Assembly: GCA_020850755.1 (NCBI GenBank)
Contig: JADZEB010000016.1
Span: 1-64,000, forward strand
Direction: 5' to 3'
Source: Alphaproteobacteria bacterium
Lineage (GTDB): Bacteria > Pseudomonadota > Alphaproteobacteria > Acetobacterales > Acetobacteraceae
Length of the DNA: 64,000 nt
In this document: in pieces, positions 35,966-44,546 of the stretch
How positions within the stretch are numbered: the stretch's first letter is position 1
Layout of the letters: each line of letters opens with the position of its first letter
Made by a program: the position numbers and the translations under genes
Notes under the pieces: model-generated
What the model was told of the DNA's origin: nothing
Databases searched by the model: none
Seen by the model: only the letters and a program-made list of their open reading frames with translations

Positions 35966-37135
35966 TCACGCATTGCCGGCGAGATAGTCGAGCGCGGCCT
36001 GCGCCCCGCCCGCCTTGTGCGGCACGCCGGCGGCGCGCAGCCCCATCTCCACACCGGACAGGGTGGCCATCAGCATCAGGTCGTTGAAGTCGCCCAGATG
36101 GCCGATGCGGAACACCCGACCCTTGAGCTGGCCCAGGCCGTTGCCGAGGCTCATGTTGAAGCGCGCCAGCGTGGTGGCGCGGAAGGCGTCTGCATCGTGT
36201 CCTTCGGGCAGGCGCACGGCTGTAAGCGAGGACGAATAGTGCGTCGGCTCGGCGCACTGGATCTCGAGCCCCCAGGCGCGCACCGCACGCCGCGTCGCCT
36301 CGGCATGGCGGTCGTGGCGGGCAAAGACGTTCTCCAGCCCCTCCTCGATCAGCATGTCCACCGCCTCGCGCAGGCCGTAGAGCAGGTTGGTCGAGGGGGT
36401 GTAGGGGAAGTAGCCGGTCTTGTTGACGCCGAGCTGCGCACCCCAGTCCCAGTAGCTGCGCGCCAGCCTGGCCGCCTTGCCCGCCGCGACCGCCTTGGCG
36501 CTGACGGCGTTGAAGGACAGGCCGGGCGGCAGCATCAGCCCCTTCTGGCTGCCGGCCACCGTCACGTCCACGCCCCATTCGTCGTGGCGGTAGTCGATCG
36601 AGGCGAGCGAGGAGATGGTGTCCACCATCAAGAGCGCCGGGTGGCCGGCGGCGTCGATCGCACGGCGCACGGCGGCGATGTCGCTCGCGGCACCGGTGGA
36701 GGTCTCGTTGTGCACGACGCAGACGGCGCGGATGGCGCGCGCCTTGTCCTCGCGCAGGCGCGCCTCGATCGCCGCCGCATCGGCCCCGCGCCGCCAGTCG
36801 GTGCGGATGAACTCCGGCAGGAGGCCGAGCCGGCCGGCCATCTCCTGCCACAGGGTGGCGAACCAGCCCGTCTCGCACATCAGGACGCGATCGCCGGGCG
36901 AGAGGGTGTTCACCAGCGCCGCCTCCCATGCCCCGGTGCCGGACGCGGGGAAGATCACCACCGGCTGGGCGGTCTTGAACACGGCGCGCACCCGGTCCAG
37001 CACCTCGGCGCCGAGGCGGCCGAACTCCGGCCCGCGATGGTCGATGGTCGGGCGGTCGATCGCGCGCAGGATGCGGTCGGGCACGTTGGTGGGTCCCGGG
37101 ATCTGCAGGAAATGGCGGCCGGCGGTGTGGGGCAT
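35966..37135 (-). CDS. Serine-glyoxylate aminotransferase-like enzyme (alanine-glyoxylate aminotransferase family)
   Basis: A 389-residue class V PLP aminotransferase. It begins with GRHFLQIPGPTNVPDRILRA, the family's signature N-terminus, then IDHRGPEFGRL, FPASGTGAWEAALVN (PLP phosphate loop), MVDTISSLASIDYRHDEWGVD, and the PLP Lys198 in AGSQKGLMLPPG. The C-terminus GQLKGRVFRIGHLGDFNDLMLM is typical of SgaA. The known reaction is serine plus glyoxylate to hydroxypyruvate plus glycine, central to the serine cycle and to glyoxylate disposal. It is divergent from the lyase gene at 37289. Alanine or aspartate as amino donor cannot be excluded. Confidence 0.88.
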   Translation of the reverse strand: MPHTAGRHFLQIPGPTNVPDRILRAIDRPTIDHRGPEFGRLGAEVLDRVRAVFKTAQPVVIFPASGTGAWEAALVNTLSPGDRVLMCETGWFATLWQEMAGRLGLLPEFIRTDWRRGADAAAIEARLREDKARAIRAVCVVHNETSTGAASDIAAVRRAIDAAGHPALLMVDTISSLASIDYRHDEWGVDVTVAGSQKGLMLPPGLSFNAVSAKAVAAGKAARLARSYWDWGAQLGVNKTGYFPYTPSTNLLYGLREAVDMLIEEGLENVFARHDRHAEATRRAVRAWGLEIQCAEPTHYSSSLTAVRLPEGHDADAFRATTLARFNMSLGNGLGQLKGRVFRIGHLGDFNDLMLMATLSGVEMGLRAAGVPHKAGGAQAALDYLAGNA

Positions 37136-37288
37136 GGGCAGGGACTCCTTGGCTCGGCGCGCAAGATGGCGACGCCTTAGGGCCAAGTCCAGGGCCGAGG
37201 GGCACCCACGCCCCCTGGCCTTCGCCCCCCTCCCCCCGGCCGGCGCACGCGTGCTAGAAGGCCGCATCACTGAACCGGGGACCCAGCC

Positions 37289-38647
37289 ATGCCGTCCAGC
37301 CTGATCGATTCGACCCTCTATCGCGACATGTTCGGCGCCGAGGCCATGCGCCGCGTCTTCTGCGACGAAGGGCGGCTGCAAGCCTGGCTCGATACCGAGG
37401 CGGCGCTGGCGCGCGCGCAAGGCAAGCTCGGCATCATCCCGGCCGAGGCGGCGGCGGAGATCTCGGCCCGCGCCAAGGTGGAAAATCTCGACCAGGCGGC
37501 GATCAAGGCCGAGTTCGACCGCGTGGGGTTTCCCATCCTGCCGATGGTCCACGCACTGCAGAAGGCCGTCTCCGAGCAGTCGCGCCGCTATGTGCATTGG
37601 GGCTCGACCACGCAGGACATCATCGACACCGGCCTCGTGCTGCAAATCCGCGCGGGCCTGGCGCTGCTCGACGCCGAGCTTGCCGCGATCGAGGCGGCGC
37701 TGGCCAAACTGGTGGCCGAGCATCGCGATACCGTGATGGCCGGGCGCACCTTCGGCCAGCAGGCGATCCCGGTGACCTTCGGCTACAAGGCGGCGATCTG
37801 GCTGGACGAAACCATGCGCCACCGCGCCCGCCTGGCCGCCATGCGCCCGCGCGTGCTGGTGGTGGAATGCGGCGGCGCCGTGGGCACGCTCGCCTCGATG
37901 GGCGCGGACGGGCTCAAGGTGCGCGCGGCGATCGCGGCCGAGCTCGGCCTGGGCGAGCCCGAGATCTCCTGGCATGTCGCGCGCGACCGCATCGCGGAAG
38001 TGGGCAGCCTGCTGGCGATGGTGACGGCAACCCTGGCCAAGATCGGCGGCGAGATCGCCGCCCTGATGCGCACCGAGATCGGCGAGTTGGCCGAGCCCGC
38101 GATCCACGGCCGCGGCGCCTCCTCCACCCTGCCGCAGAAGCGCAACCCGATCCTGGCCTCGCCCTTGTGGGCGATCGCGCGGCGTGTGCGCATGCTGGCG
38201 CTCAATGCCGTCGAATCGATGGAGCAGGAACATGAGCGCGGCAACGGCCCGATGTTCCTGGAATGGGGCGCGATGCCGGAAGCCTTCGTCTTCACCGCCG
38301 GCGCTCTGGCCCAGGCGCGCTTCGTGCTGGAAGGGCTGGAGGTGGATGCGCGCCAGATGCGCCGCAACCTCGACCTGACGGGCGGCGCGGTGATGGCAGA
38401 AGCGATCATGATGGGCCTTGCCCCGGTGCTCGGGCGCGGGCGGGCGCATGACCTTGTCTACGAGGTCTGCCGCCGCGCTGCCTTCGGCGAGATCACGGTC
38501 AAGGCCGGCCTGCTTGCCGTGCCCGAGATCGCCGCCGCCATCACGCCCGAGAAGATCGACGCGCTGCTCGACCCGTCCGGCTATCTCGGCACCTGCCGCG
38601 ATATGGCCGACCGCGTGCTTGCCGCGTGGCGGAAACGCGGGGCATGA
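37289..38647 (+). CDS. Aspartase/fumarase-superfamily lyase (3-carboxymuconate cycloisomerase / adenylosuccinate lyase-like)
   Basis: A 452-residue all-helical lyase. The superfamily signature GRGASSTLPQKRNPILA (flexible substrate loop with catalytic Ser) lies near residue 275. VHWGSTTQDIIDT and AGRTFGQQAIPVTFG supply the other two conserved regions. The C-terminal domain (FGEITVKAGLLAVPEIAAAI) resembles PcaB-like members more than the purine-pathway PurB. No pca genes are nearby, so the substrate is open; addition or elimination on a succinate-type moiety is likely. Its stop overlaps the next gene's start by four bases, so it is coupled to the FAD/Fe-S dehydrogenase. Confidence 0.85.
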   Translation: MPSSLIDSTLYRDMFGAEAMRRVFCDEGRLQAWLDTEAALARAQGKLGIIPAEAAAEISARAKVENLDQAAIKAEFDRVGFPILPMVHALQKAVSEQSRRYVHWGSTTQDIIDTGLVLQIRAGLALLDAELAAIEAALAKLVAEHRDTVMAGRTFGQQAIPVTFGYKAAIWLDETMRHRARLAAMRPRVLVVECGGAVGTLASMGADGLKVRAAIAAELGLGEPEISWHVARDRIAEVGSLLAMVTATLAKIGGEIAALMRTEIGELAEPAIHGRGASSTLPQKRNPILASPLWAIARRVRMLALNAVESMEQEHERGNGPMFLEWGAMPEAFVFTAGALAQARFVLEGLEVDARQMRRNLDLTGGAVMAEAIMMGLAPVLGRGRAHDLVYEVCRRAAFGEITVKAGLLAVPEIAAAITPEKIDALLDPSGYLGTCRDMADRVLAAWRKRGA

Positions 38648-41631
38648 GCGCAGCCCTCGCGCCCGCTGGCCGTGCGCGCAACCGCTCGGGCCGAGTCGGC
38701 GACAGCCGGCTCGCCGCGCGGCTCGCGCGCGAGCTCGAAGGCGAGGTCCTGTTCGATCCCTTCAGCCGCGGCCGCTACGCCACCGACGCCTCGATCTACC
38801 AGATCGAGCCGATCGGCGTGGTGGTGCCGCGCCGCCGCGCCGATGTGGAAGCCGCGATCGCCATCGCGCGCGAGGAAGGCGTGCCGGTGCTGCCGCGCGG
38901 AGGCGGCACCAGCCAGTGCGGCCAGACCGTGGGCGAGGCGCTGGTGCTCGACTGCTCGAAGCACCTCAACCGCGTGCTTGCCATAGATGCCGAAGCGCGC
39001 ACCGCCACGGTCGAGCCGGGGCTCGTGCTCGCGCACCTCAACGCCGCGCTGCGCAAGCACGGGCTGTTCTTCCCGGTCGATCCCTCCACCCATGCCCGCT
39101 GCACGCTGGGCGGCATGGCCGGCAACAATTCCTGCGGTGCCAAGTCGATCCGCTACGGGCTGATGGCCGACAATGTGCTGGCGATCGAGGCGATCCTGGC
39201 AGATGGCGGCTCCTGCCGCTTCGCCGCGCAGGCCGACAATCTCGGCGCCGCGCAGACGCCGCCCGCCCGGCTCGAACTGGTCGAGCGGCTGCGCGCGCTC
39301 GGCACCCGCGAGGCCGGGGAGATCGCGGCGCGCTTCCCGCGCCAGCTTCGCCGCGTCGGCGGCTACAATATCGACGCGCTGACACCGGCCGCCCGCGCCG
39401 CCGGGCGCGACAATCTCGCCCGCCTGCTGGTCGGCAGCGAAGGCACGCTCGGCTTCTTCGCCGCGCTCGACCTCAAGCTCGCGCCGATCAAGCCGCGCAA
39501 GGTGATGGGCATCTGCCAGTTCCCCACCTTCCGCAAGGCGATGGAGGCGGCGCGCCACCTGGTGACGCTCGACCCCGAGGCGGTGGAGCTGATCGACCGC
39601 ACCATGATCGATCTCGGCCGGCGGATCGCGATCTACCGCCCGACCGTCGATCGCATGGTCCAGGGCGAGCCGCAGGCGCTGCTGACGGTGGAGTTCGCCG
39701 GCGGTGAGGACGGGCCGCTGCTGGCGAAGCTTGCCGAACTCAAGGCGATGATGGCCGAACTCGGCCATCCCGGCGCGGTGGTGGAGGCGGTCGATGCCGG
39801 CTTCCAGGCGGCGATCGCCGAGGTGCGCGAGGCCGGGCTCAACATCATGATGTCGATGAAGGGCGACGGCAAACCCGTCTCCTTCATCGAGGATTGCGCC
39901 GTCGATCTGGCCGATCTCGCCGATTACACCGAGCGGCTGGAGGCGGTTTTCCGCCGCCACGGCACCTCGGGCACCTGGTATGCTCACGCCTCGGTCGGCT
40001 GCCTGCATGTGCGCCCGGTCCTGAACATGAAGGACGGCACCGATGTGCGGCGTATGCGCGCGATTGCCGAGGAATGCTTCGCGCTGGTGCGCGACTACAA
40101 GGGCAGCCATTCCGGCGAGCATGGCGATGGCCTCGTGCGCAGCGAGTTCAACGAGCCGATGTTCGGCCCGCGCATCGCCCGCGCCTTCGAGGCGGTGAAG
40201 GACGCCTTCGACCCCAAGGGCCTGTTCAATCCGGGCAAGATCGTGCGCAGCCCGCGCATGGACGACCGCAGCCTGTTCCGCTACGCACCCGACTATGCAC
40301 CCAACCATGCGTCCCTGCCCTTCACGCCCGTGCTCGACTGGTCGGAGCATCCGGGGCCGCTCGGCGGTTTCCTCGGTGCGGTCGAGATGTGCAACAACAA
40401 CGGCACCTGCCGCCGCGCCGACCCCGGCGTGATGTGCCCCTCCTACCGCGTGACGAAGGACGAGGCGCACCTGACGCGCGGGCGCGCCAACAGCCTGCGC
40501 CTGGCGATCACCGGGCAGCTCGGGCCGGACGCGATCGCCTCGGACGCGATGGCCGAGACGATGAAGCTCTGCGTCTCGTGCAAAGGCTGCAAGCGCGAAT
40601 GCCCGACCGGCGTCGACATGGCACGGATGAAGGTCGAGGTGCTGGCCGCGCGCGCGCGCCGCCACGGCGTGCCGCTGAAGGATAAGTTGATCGCGCACCT
40701 GCCGGCCTATGCGCCCTGGGCCGCGCGTTTCCCGGGCCTGATGAACCTGCGCGACCGCCTGCCCGGCCTGGCTGCCCTGTCGGAAAGCCTGCTCGGCTTC
40801 TCGGCCCGGCGCAGCCTGCCGTGCTGGCGCAGCGATCCCTTCCGCGACGCGGAGATTGCCGCCTTCGCGCCCGCTCCCGGCACCGCCACCGGAGAAGCGG
40901 TGCTGTTCGTCGATTGCTTCACCCGTTATTTCGAGCCGGGGCATGCGCGCGATGCGCTGCGCGTGCTGTCCGCCGCCGGCGTTGCGGTCGAGATCGCGCG
41001 GCCCTGGGACAATGGCCGCGCGCTCTGCTGCGGGCGGACCTATCTCGCCGCGGGCATGGTCGATCACGCGCGCGACGCGGCGCGGCGGATGATCGCCTCG
41101 CTCCTGCCGGCGGTCGGGCGCGACCTGCCGATCCTCGGCCTCGAACCCTCCTGCCTGTTCACGCTGCGCGACGAGTTCCCCGCGCTGCTGCCGGGGCCGG
41201 AGGCGCGCGCGATCGCGGACAGGGCGATGCTGGCGACGCAATATCTGGCGCGCGAGAGCAAGGTCGGGCGGCTTGCCCTGCCGCTCCGGCCCCTGGCGGG
41301 GCAGCGCGCGCTGGTGCATGGCCATTGCCACCAGAAGGCCTTCGCCGCCTTCGAGGACACGCTCGCCTGCCTGCGCCTGGTGCCTGGCCTGGCGGTGGAG
41401 CCGATCGCCTCTTCCTGCTGCGGCATGGCCGGCGCCTTCGGCTATGATGCCGATACGATCGACGTGTCCTTGCGCATGGCGGAGCTGTCGCTCCTGCCAG
41501 CCGTGCGCGCGGCCGGGCCCGGGGCGCTGATCGTCGCCGACGGCACCTCCTGCCGCCACCAGATCGCCGACGGCGCCGGCCGGCCGGCGCGCCATACGCT
41601 CAGCATCCTTGCCGAGGCCCTGCGCCCATGA
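38644..41631 (+). CDS. FAD-binding and Fe-S-binding 2-hydroxyacid dehydrogenase (YdiJ/D-2-hydroxyglutarate or D-lactate dehydrogenase type)
   Basis: A 995-residue fusion. Residues about 25-250 are a PCMH-type FAD domain (VLPRGGGTSQCGQTVGEALVLDCSKHLN and DPSTHARCTLGGMAGNNSCGAKS). About 250-540 is the oxidase C-terminal domain ending HSGEHGDGLVRSEFNEPMFG. About 580-680 has two ferredoxin-type clusters (CNNNGTCRR...MCPSYR and CVSCKGCKRECPTGV). The C-terminal third carries CCG-type motifs (ALCCGRTY, SSCCGMAGAFGYD). This matches E. coli YdiJ, an FAD/Fe-S D-2-hydroxyglutarate dehydrogenase, and large D-lactate dehydrogenases; glycolate is also possible here. It is coupled to the upstream lyase and to the downstream DUF924 gene by 4-base overlaps. 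Confidence 0.88.
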   Translation: MSAALAPAGRARNRSGRVGDSRLAARLARELEGEVLFDPFSRGRYATDASIYQIEPIGVVVPRRRADVEAAIAIAREEGVPVLPRGGGTSQCGQTVGEALVLDCSKHLNRVLAIDAEARTATVEPGLVLAHLNAALRKHGLFFPVDPSTHARCTLGGMAGNNSCGAKSIRYGLMADNVLAIEAILADGGSCRFAAQADNLGAAQTPPARLELVERLRALGTREAGEIAARFPRQLRRVGGYNIDALTPAARAAGRDNLARLLVGSEGTLGFFAALDLKLAPIKPRKVMGICQFPTFRKAMEAARHLVTLDPEAVELIDRTMIDLGRRIAIYRPTVDRMVQGEPQALLTVEFAGGEDGPLLAKLAELKAMMAELGHPGAVVEAVDAGFQAAIAEVREAGLNIMMSMKGDGKPVSFIEDCAVDLADLADYTERLEAVFRRHGTSGTWYAHASVGCLHVRPVLNMKDGTDVRRMRAIAEECFALVRDYKGSHSGEHGDGLVRSEFNEPMFGPRIARAFEAVKDAFDPKGLFNPGKIVRSPRMDDRSLFRYAPDYAPNHASLPFTPVLDWSEHPGPLGGFLGAVEMCNNNGTCRRADPGVMCPSYRVTKDEAHLTRGRANSLRLAITGQLGPDAIASDAMAETMKLCVSCKGCKRECPTGVDMARMKVEVLAARARRHGVPLKDKLIAHLPAYAPWAARFPGLMNLRDRLPGLAALSESLLGFSARRSLPCWRSDPFRDAEIAAFAPAPGTATGEAVLFVDCFTRYFEPGHARDALRVLSAAGVAVEIARPWDNGRALCCGRTYLAAGMVDHARDAARRMIASLLPAVGRDLPILGLEPSCLFTLRDEFPALLPGPEARAIADRAMLATQYLARESKVGRLALPLRPLAGQRALVHGHCHQKAFAAFEDTLACLRLVPGLAVEPIASSCCGMAGAFGYDADTIDVSLRMAELSLLPAVRAAGPGALIVADGTSCRHQIADGAGRPARHTLSILAEALRP

Positions 41632-42227
41632 CCTCCAACCCCGCCACGACCGACGCCAAGCCCCCCTATCAGCCGGTGCTCGATTTCTGGTTCGGCACGG
41701 AGAACCCCGCGCGCCCCTATCGCGAGGCATGGTTCAAGCGCGACGATGCCTTCGACGCCGAGATACGCCGCCGGTTCCTGCCCACCTACGAAGCGGCCGC
41801 CACCGGACAGCACGACGCCTGGGCCGAGACGCCGCAAGGCGCGATCGCGCTCATGATCCTGCTCGACCAGTTCCCGCGCAACCTGTTCCGCAACGATGGC
41901 CGCGCCTACGCCACCGACGCCAAGGCGCGCGCCATCGCCCGCATGGCGGTGATGGAACGCGGCTGGGACCGGGCCATGCTGCTGACGGAACGGATGTTCC
42001 TCTATCTGCCGTTCGAGCACAGCGAGGAACTGGTCGACCAGCACCTCTCCTGCGCGCTGTTCGAGGGACTGCGCGACGAGCCGGGGGCGGCGCTGGCGAT
42101 CGACTATGCCTGGAAGCACCTGTTCGTGATCCAGCGCTTCGGCCGCTTCCCCCACCGCAATGCCGAACTCGGCCGCGACAGCAGCCCGGCCGAGCGCGAG
42201 TTCCTCAAGTCCGGGCGGGGCTACTAG
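41628..42227 (+). CDS. DUF924-family protein
   Basis: A 199-residue cytoplasmic protein of the DUF924 family: VLDFWFG at the start, REAWFKRDDAFDAEIRRRF, ALMILLDQFPRNLFRNDGRAYATD in the centre and FLYLPFEHSEELVDQ, GRFPHRNAELGRDSSPAEREFL at the end. The fold is TPR-like, and no biochemical role is established for the family. Its start overlaps the stop of the FAD/Fe-S dehydrogenase gene, so it is the last gene of that operon (lyase - dehydrogenase - DUF924). No evidence links it functionally to the dehydrogenase beyond position. Confidence 0.9.
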   Translation: MTSNPATTDAKPPYQPVLDFWFGTENPARPYREAWFKRDDAFDAEIRRRFLPTYEAAATGQHDAWAETPQGAIALMILLDQFPRNLFRNDGRAYATDAKARAIARMAVMERGWDRAMLLTERMFLYLPFEHSEELVDQHLSCALFEGLRDEPGAALAIDYAWKHLFVIQRFGRFPHRNAELGRDSSPAEREFLKSGRGY

Positions 42228-42327
42228 GTCCGGCCGTGGCCCCTTGGCGGGGCCTTCAACCCCGGCCTATTCTGCGCCCCGTCAACCGCTTTCCCGCAAC
42301 GCCTTCATCGCGAGCGACAGCACCGCC

Positions 42328-42879
42328 ATGACCTCTCCCACCTCTGTCCTTCCGCCCGACGCGCCGGCCTGGCCGGCGGACATCTATCGCACCCTGCGCG
42401 AGCGCGACATCAAGCAGGTGTCCTACGTGCCGGATGCCGGCCACAAGCACCTGATCAACATGTGCCATGCCGACAACCAGATGAAGGTGGTGACGCTCAC
42501 CACCGAGGAGGAGGGCGTGGCGCTGGCCTGCGGCGCCTGGCTGGGCGGGGAGCGTTCGGTGCTGCTGATGCAGTCCTCGGGCGTGGGCAACTGCATCAAC
42601 ATGATGTCGATGCTCAAGACCTGCCAGTTTCCGTTCCTGACCCTGGTCACGATGCGCGGCGATTTCGGCGAGGGCAATCCGTGGCAGGTGCCGATGGGCC
42701 AGGCCACCAAGGCCGTGCTCGAGGCGATGGGCCTGATCGTCTACAAGGTCGAGCGGCCGGAGGATGTGGGCCCGACTGTCGATATGGCGGCCCAGATCGC
42801 CTATGACAGCCAGCAGCCCGTGGCCGTGCTGATCGGCCAGAAGGTGATCGGCGCCAAGAAGTTCGTGAAGAAGGGCTGA
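42328..42879 (+). CDS. Sulfopyruvate/phosphonopyruvate decarboxylase-like, alpha subunit (TPP N-terminal domain)
   Basis: A 183-residue protein equal to the N-terminal (Pyr) domain of thiamine-diphosphate decarboxylases: IKQVSYVPDAGHKHLINMC, TLTTEEEGVALACGAWLGG (conserved TPP-activating Glu), LLMQSSGVGNCINMMSML and VTMRGDFGEGNPWQVPMG. It resembles ComD and the first half of phosphonopyruvate decarboxylase. The cofactor-binding half is the next gene, five bases downstream, so the active enzyme is an alpha/beta assembly. Such enzymes decarboxylate sulfopyruvate or phosphonopyruvate. No coenzyme M or phosphonate synthesis genes are adjacent, so the 2-oxo-acid substrate is uncertain. Confidence 0.85.
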   Translation: MTSPTSVLPPDAPAWPADIYRTLRERDIKQVSYVPDAGHKHLINMCHADNQMKVVTLTTEEEGVALACGAWLGGERSVLLMQSSGVGNCINMMSMLKTCQFPFLTLVTMRGDFGEGNPWQVPMGQATKAVLEAMGLIVYKVERPEDVGPTVDMAAQIAYDSQQPVAVLIGQKVIGAKKFVKKG

Positions 42880-42884
42880 GCGTC

Positions 42885-43472
42885 ATGGCTGGCACGCAAA
42901 TGATGCACCGGCGCGATGCGGTTCGCGCCCTGTTCGATCCGCGCGGGGATGTCCTGGTGGTCGTCGGCCTCGGCACCTCGGTGGGCGACATGGTCACCAC
43001 CAATGGCGAGCACCCGCTGAATTTCTGCATGGCCGGCGCCATGGGCGGGGCCTGCGCGATGGGCCTCGGCCTTGCGCTGGCGCAGCCCGAGAAGCGCGCC
43101 GTCGTCATCACCGGCGATGGCGAGCTGCTGATGGGGCTCAGCTCCCTGGCGACGATCGGTGCCAAGCGCCCGGCCAATTTCGCCCTCGTCGTCACCGACA
43201 ACGAACGCTACAGCGAAACCGGCGGGCAGCGCACCGTCACCGCCGACGGCGTTGATATCGCCACCATGGCCAAGGGCGCGGGCTTCCGCGATACCATGGT
43301 CGTGCGCGAGGAAGGCCAGCTTGCCGCCGCCCGCAAGATGATGCGCGAGGCGCCGGGTCCGGTCTGCATCGTGCTCAAGGTCGATCCCGAGAACCTGCCC
43401 GCGGTCGCCCGCACGCGCGACGGCGCCTGGGGCAAGAACCGCTTCCGCGAAGCGCTGCTCGGCAAGATCTGA
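42885..43472 (+). CDS. Sulfopyruvate/phosphonopyruvate decarboxylase-like, beta subunit (TPP-binding domain)
   Basis: A 195-residue thiamine-diphosphate-binding (PP) domain protein. The Mg/TPP motif begins ITGDGELLMGLSSLATIG and ends about 27 residues later at the Asn of LVVTDNERYSETGGQ. FCMAGAMGGACAMGLGLALA is typical of ComE and the second half of phosphonopyruvate decarboxylase. It pairs with the alpha subunit gene (5-base spacing) to complete the active site at the subunit interface. The reaction is non-oxidative decarboxylation of a 3-carbon 2-oxo acid, the substrate undetermined. Confidence 0.87.
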   Translation: MAGTQMMHRRDAVRALFDPRGDVLVVVGLGTSVGDMVTTNGEHPLNFCMAGAMGGACAMGLGLALAQPEKRAVVITGDGELLMGLSSLATIGAKRPANFALVVTDNERYSETGGQRTVTADGVDIATMAKGAGFRDTMVVREEGQLAAARKMMREAPGPVCIVLKVDPENLPAVARTRDGAWGKNRFREALLGKI

Positions 43473-43504
43473 GCCTTGGTCCCGGCCGGGGCGGCGCTGG
43501 GCGC

Positions 43505-43783
43505 ATGTTCGATGCGTTCGCCGTTCTGGCCGGCCACCATGCCAACCCTGTGCCCCAAGGCTACACCCTCGCCAGACTGGCGGCGCAGGCCGCGCTCGGG
43601 GCCGGGCTTGGCCTCGTGCTGGTGGCGGGTCTGGCCCTGCTTCGTCTGACCACGCTCTCGGTGCCCGTCTCGCCCTATCTTCTTGCCGCCATCGGCATCG
43701 TCCTTGTCGTGATTGCCTTCGCCCTTCGCCACCGCCTGCGCGCGGCCGAAGGTGCGGACGCCGAGCCTCCCACAGCCCCCTGA
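43505..43783 (+). CDS. Small integral membrane protein of unknown function
   Basis: A 92-residue protein with two predicted membrane helices (about 25-47, ALGAGLGLVLVAGLALLRL, and about 55-75, LLAAIGIVLVVIAFAL), a short positively charged segment after the second and an acidic/Pro tail. No family is recognised. It sits between the decarboxylase pair and a GST gene on the same strand with short spacing (32 and 18 bases), so co-transcription is likely. Confidence 0.65.
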   Translation: MFDAFAVLAGHHANPVPQGYTLARLAAQAALGAGLGLVLVAGLALLRLTTLSVPVSPYLLAAIGIVLVVIAFALRHRLRAAEGADAEPPTAP

Positions 43784-43801
43784 CCATTCGGAGATGCTGC
43801 G

Positions 43802-44413
43802 ATGATTCTGATCGGCCGCCCCGGCTCGCCCTTCGTGCGCCGCGTCGCTTCGACGCTCAACCATTACGGCATGAAGTATGAGAGCCTGCCCTTGTCCACC
43901 GCCACGCAGGCGGCCGACATCGCCAAGTTCAACCCGCTGGTCCGCGTGCCCTCGCTGGTTCTGGACGATGGCGAGGCGCTGATCGATTCCAACTGCATCA
44001 TCGACTATCTGGACGAGCTTGCGGGGCCCGAGCGCGCGCTGACCCCGCGTAGCGGGCCGGAGCGGCGCCAGGTGCTGCGGCTGGTGGCGATCGCAACCGG
44101 CGTGGCCGAGTTCGGCGTGCAGGCCTATTACGAGCGCGACCGCCGCCCGGCCGACAAGGTATGGCCCGACTGGGTGGCCAAGCGCAGCGAGCAGGTCGAG
44201 CAGGGCCTGCAGACCTTGGAAGCACTGGCGCCGACGCCCTGGCTCGCGCTCGGACGCTTGACGCAGGCGGATGTCACCGCCGCGATCGTCCTCGAATTCA
44301 TCCAGCGCGTTCTTCCCGCCGTGGCACCCGCCGGCCGTTTCCCCGGCCTCGAGGCGCTGTCCACCCGGCTGGGTGGCGAACCATTCTATGCCGAGGCACG
44401 CGACAAGGGCTGA
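43802..44413 (+). CDS. Glutathione transferase family protein (YibF-like)
   Basis: A 203-residue GST fold. The N-terminal domain begins ILIGRPGSPFVRRVASTLNHYG, with the Ser-Pro-Phe-Val-Arg pattern of YibF-like and beta-type enzymes, RVPSLVLDDGEALIDSNCIIDYLDEL carries the cis-Pro and the Asp/Glu-Ser glutathione contact. The helical C-terminal domain is shorter in motifs but includes LTQADVTAAIVLEFI. It is distinct from the three nu-class copies elsewhere in the window. Substrate unknown. Confidence 0.85.
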   Translation: MILIGRPGSPFVRRVASTLNHYGMKYESLPLSTATQAADIAKFNPLVRVPSLVLDDGEALIDSNCIIDYLDELAGPERALTPRSGPERRQVLRLVAIATGVAEFGVQAYYERDRRPADKVWPDWVAKRSEQVEQGLQTLEALAPTPWLALGRLTQADVTAAIVLEFIQRVLPAVAPAGRFPGLEALSTRLGGEPFYAEARDKG

Positions 44414-44546
44414 ACCGCCGCGCGCCACCGCGACACGCGGCCCGGCCGGAACTGCAGAAACGTAACGTTGCTGCGGCCCGCCGCGTTTCGCTAGCATGTC
44501 CCGGCGGGCCCGCGCTGTGCCCGCCTCCGGCCCGGGAGGGTGGGAC

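Noticed and set aside
38581-41730. Minus-strand open frame of over 1000 codons opposite the FAD/Fe-S dehydrogenase
   Set aside because: Antisense shadow of a clear gene, with no recognisable domain.
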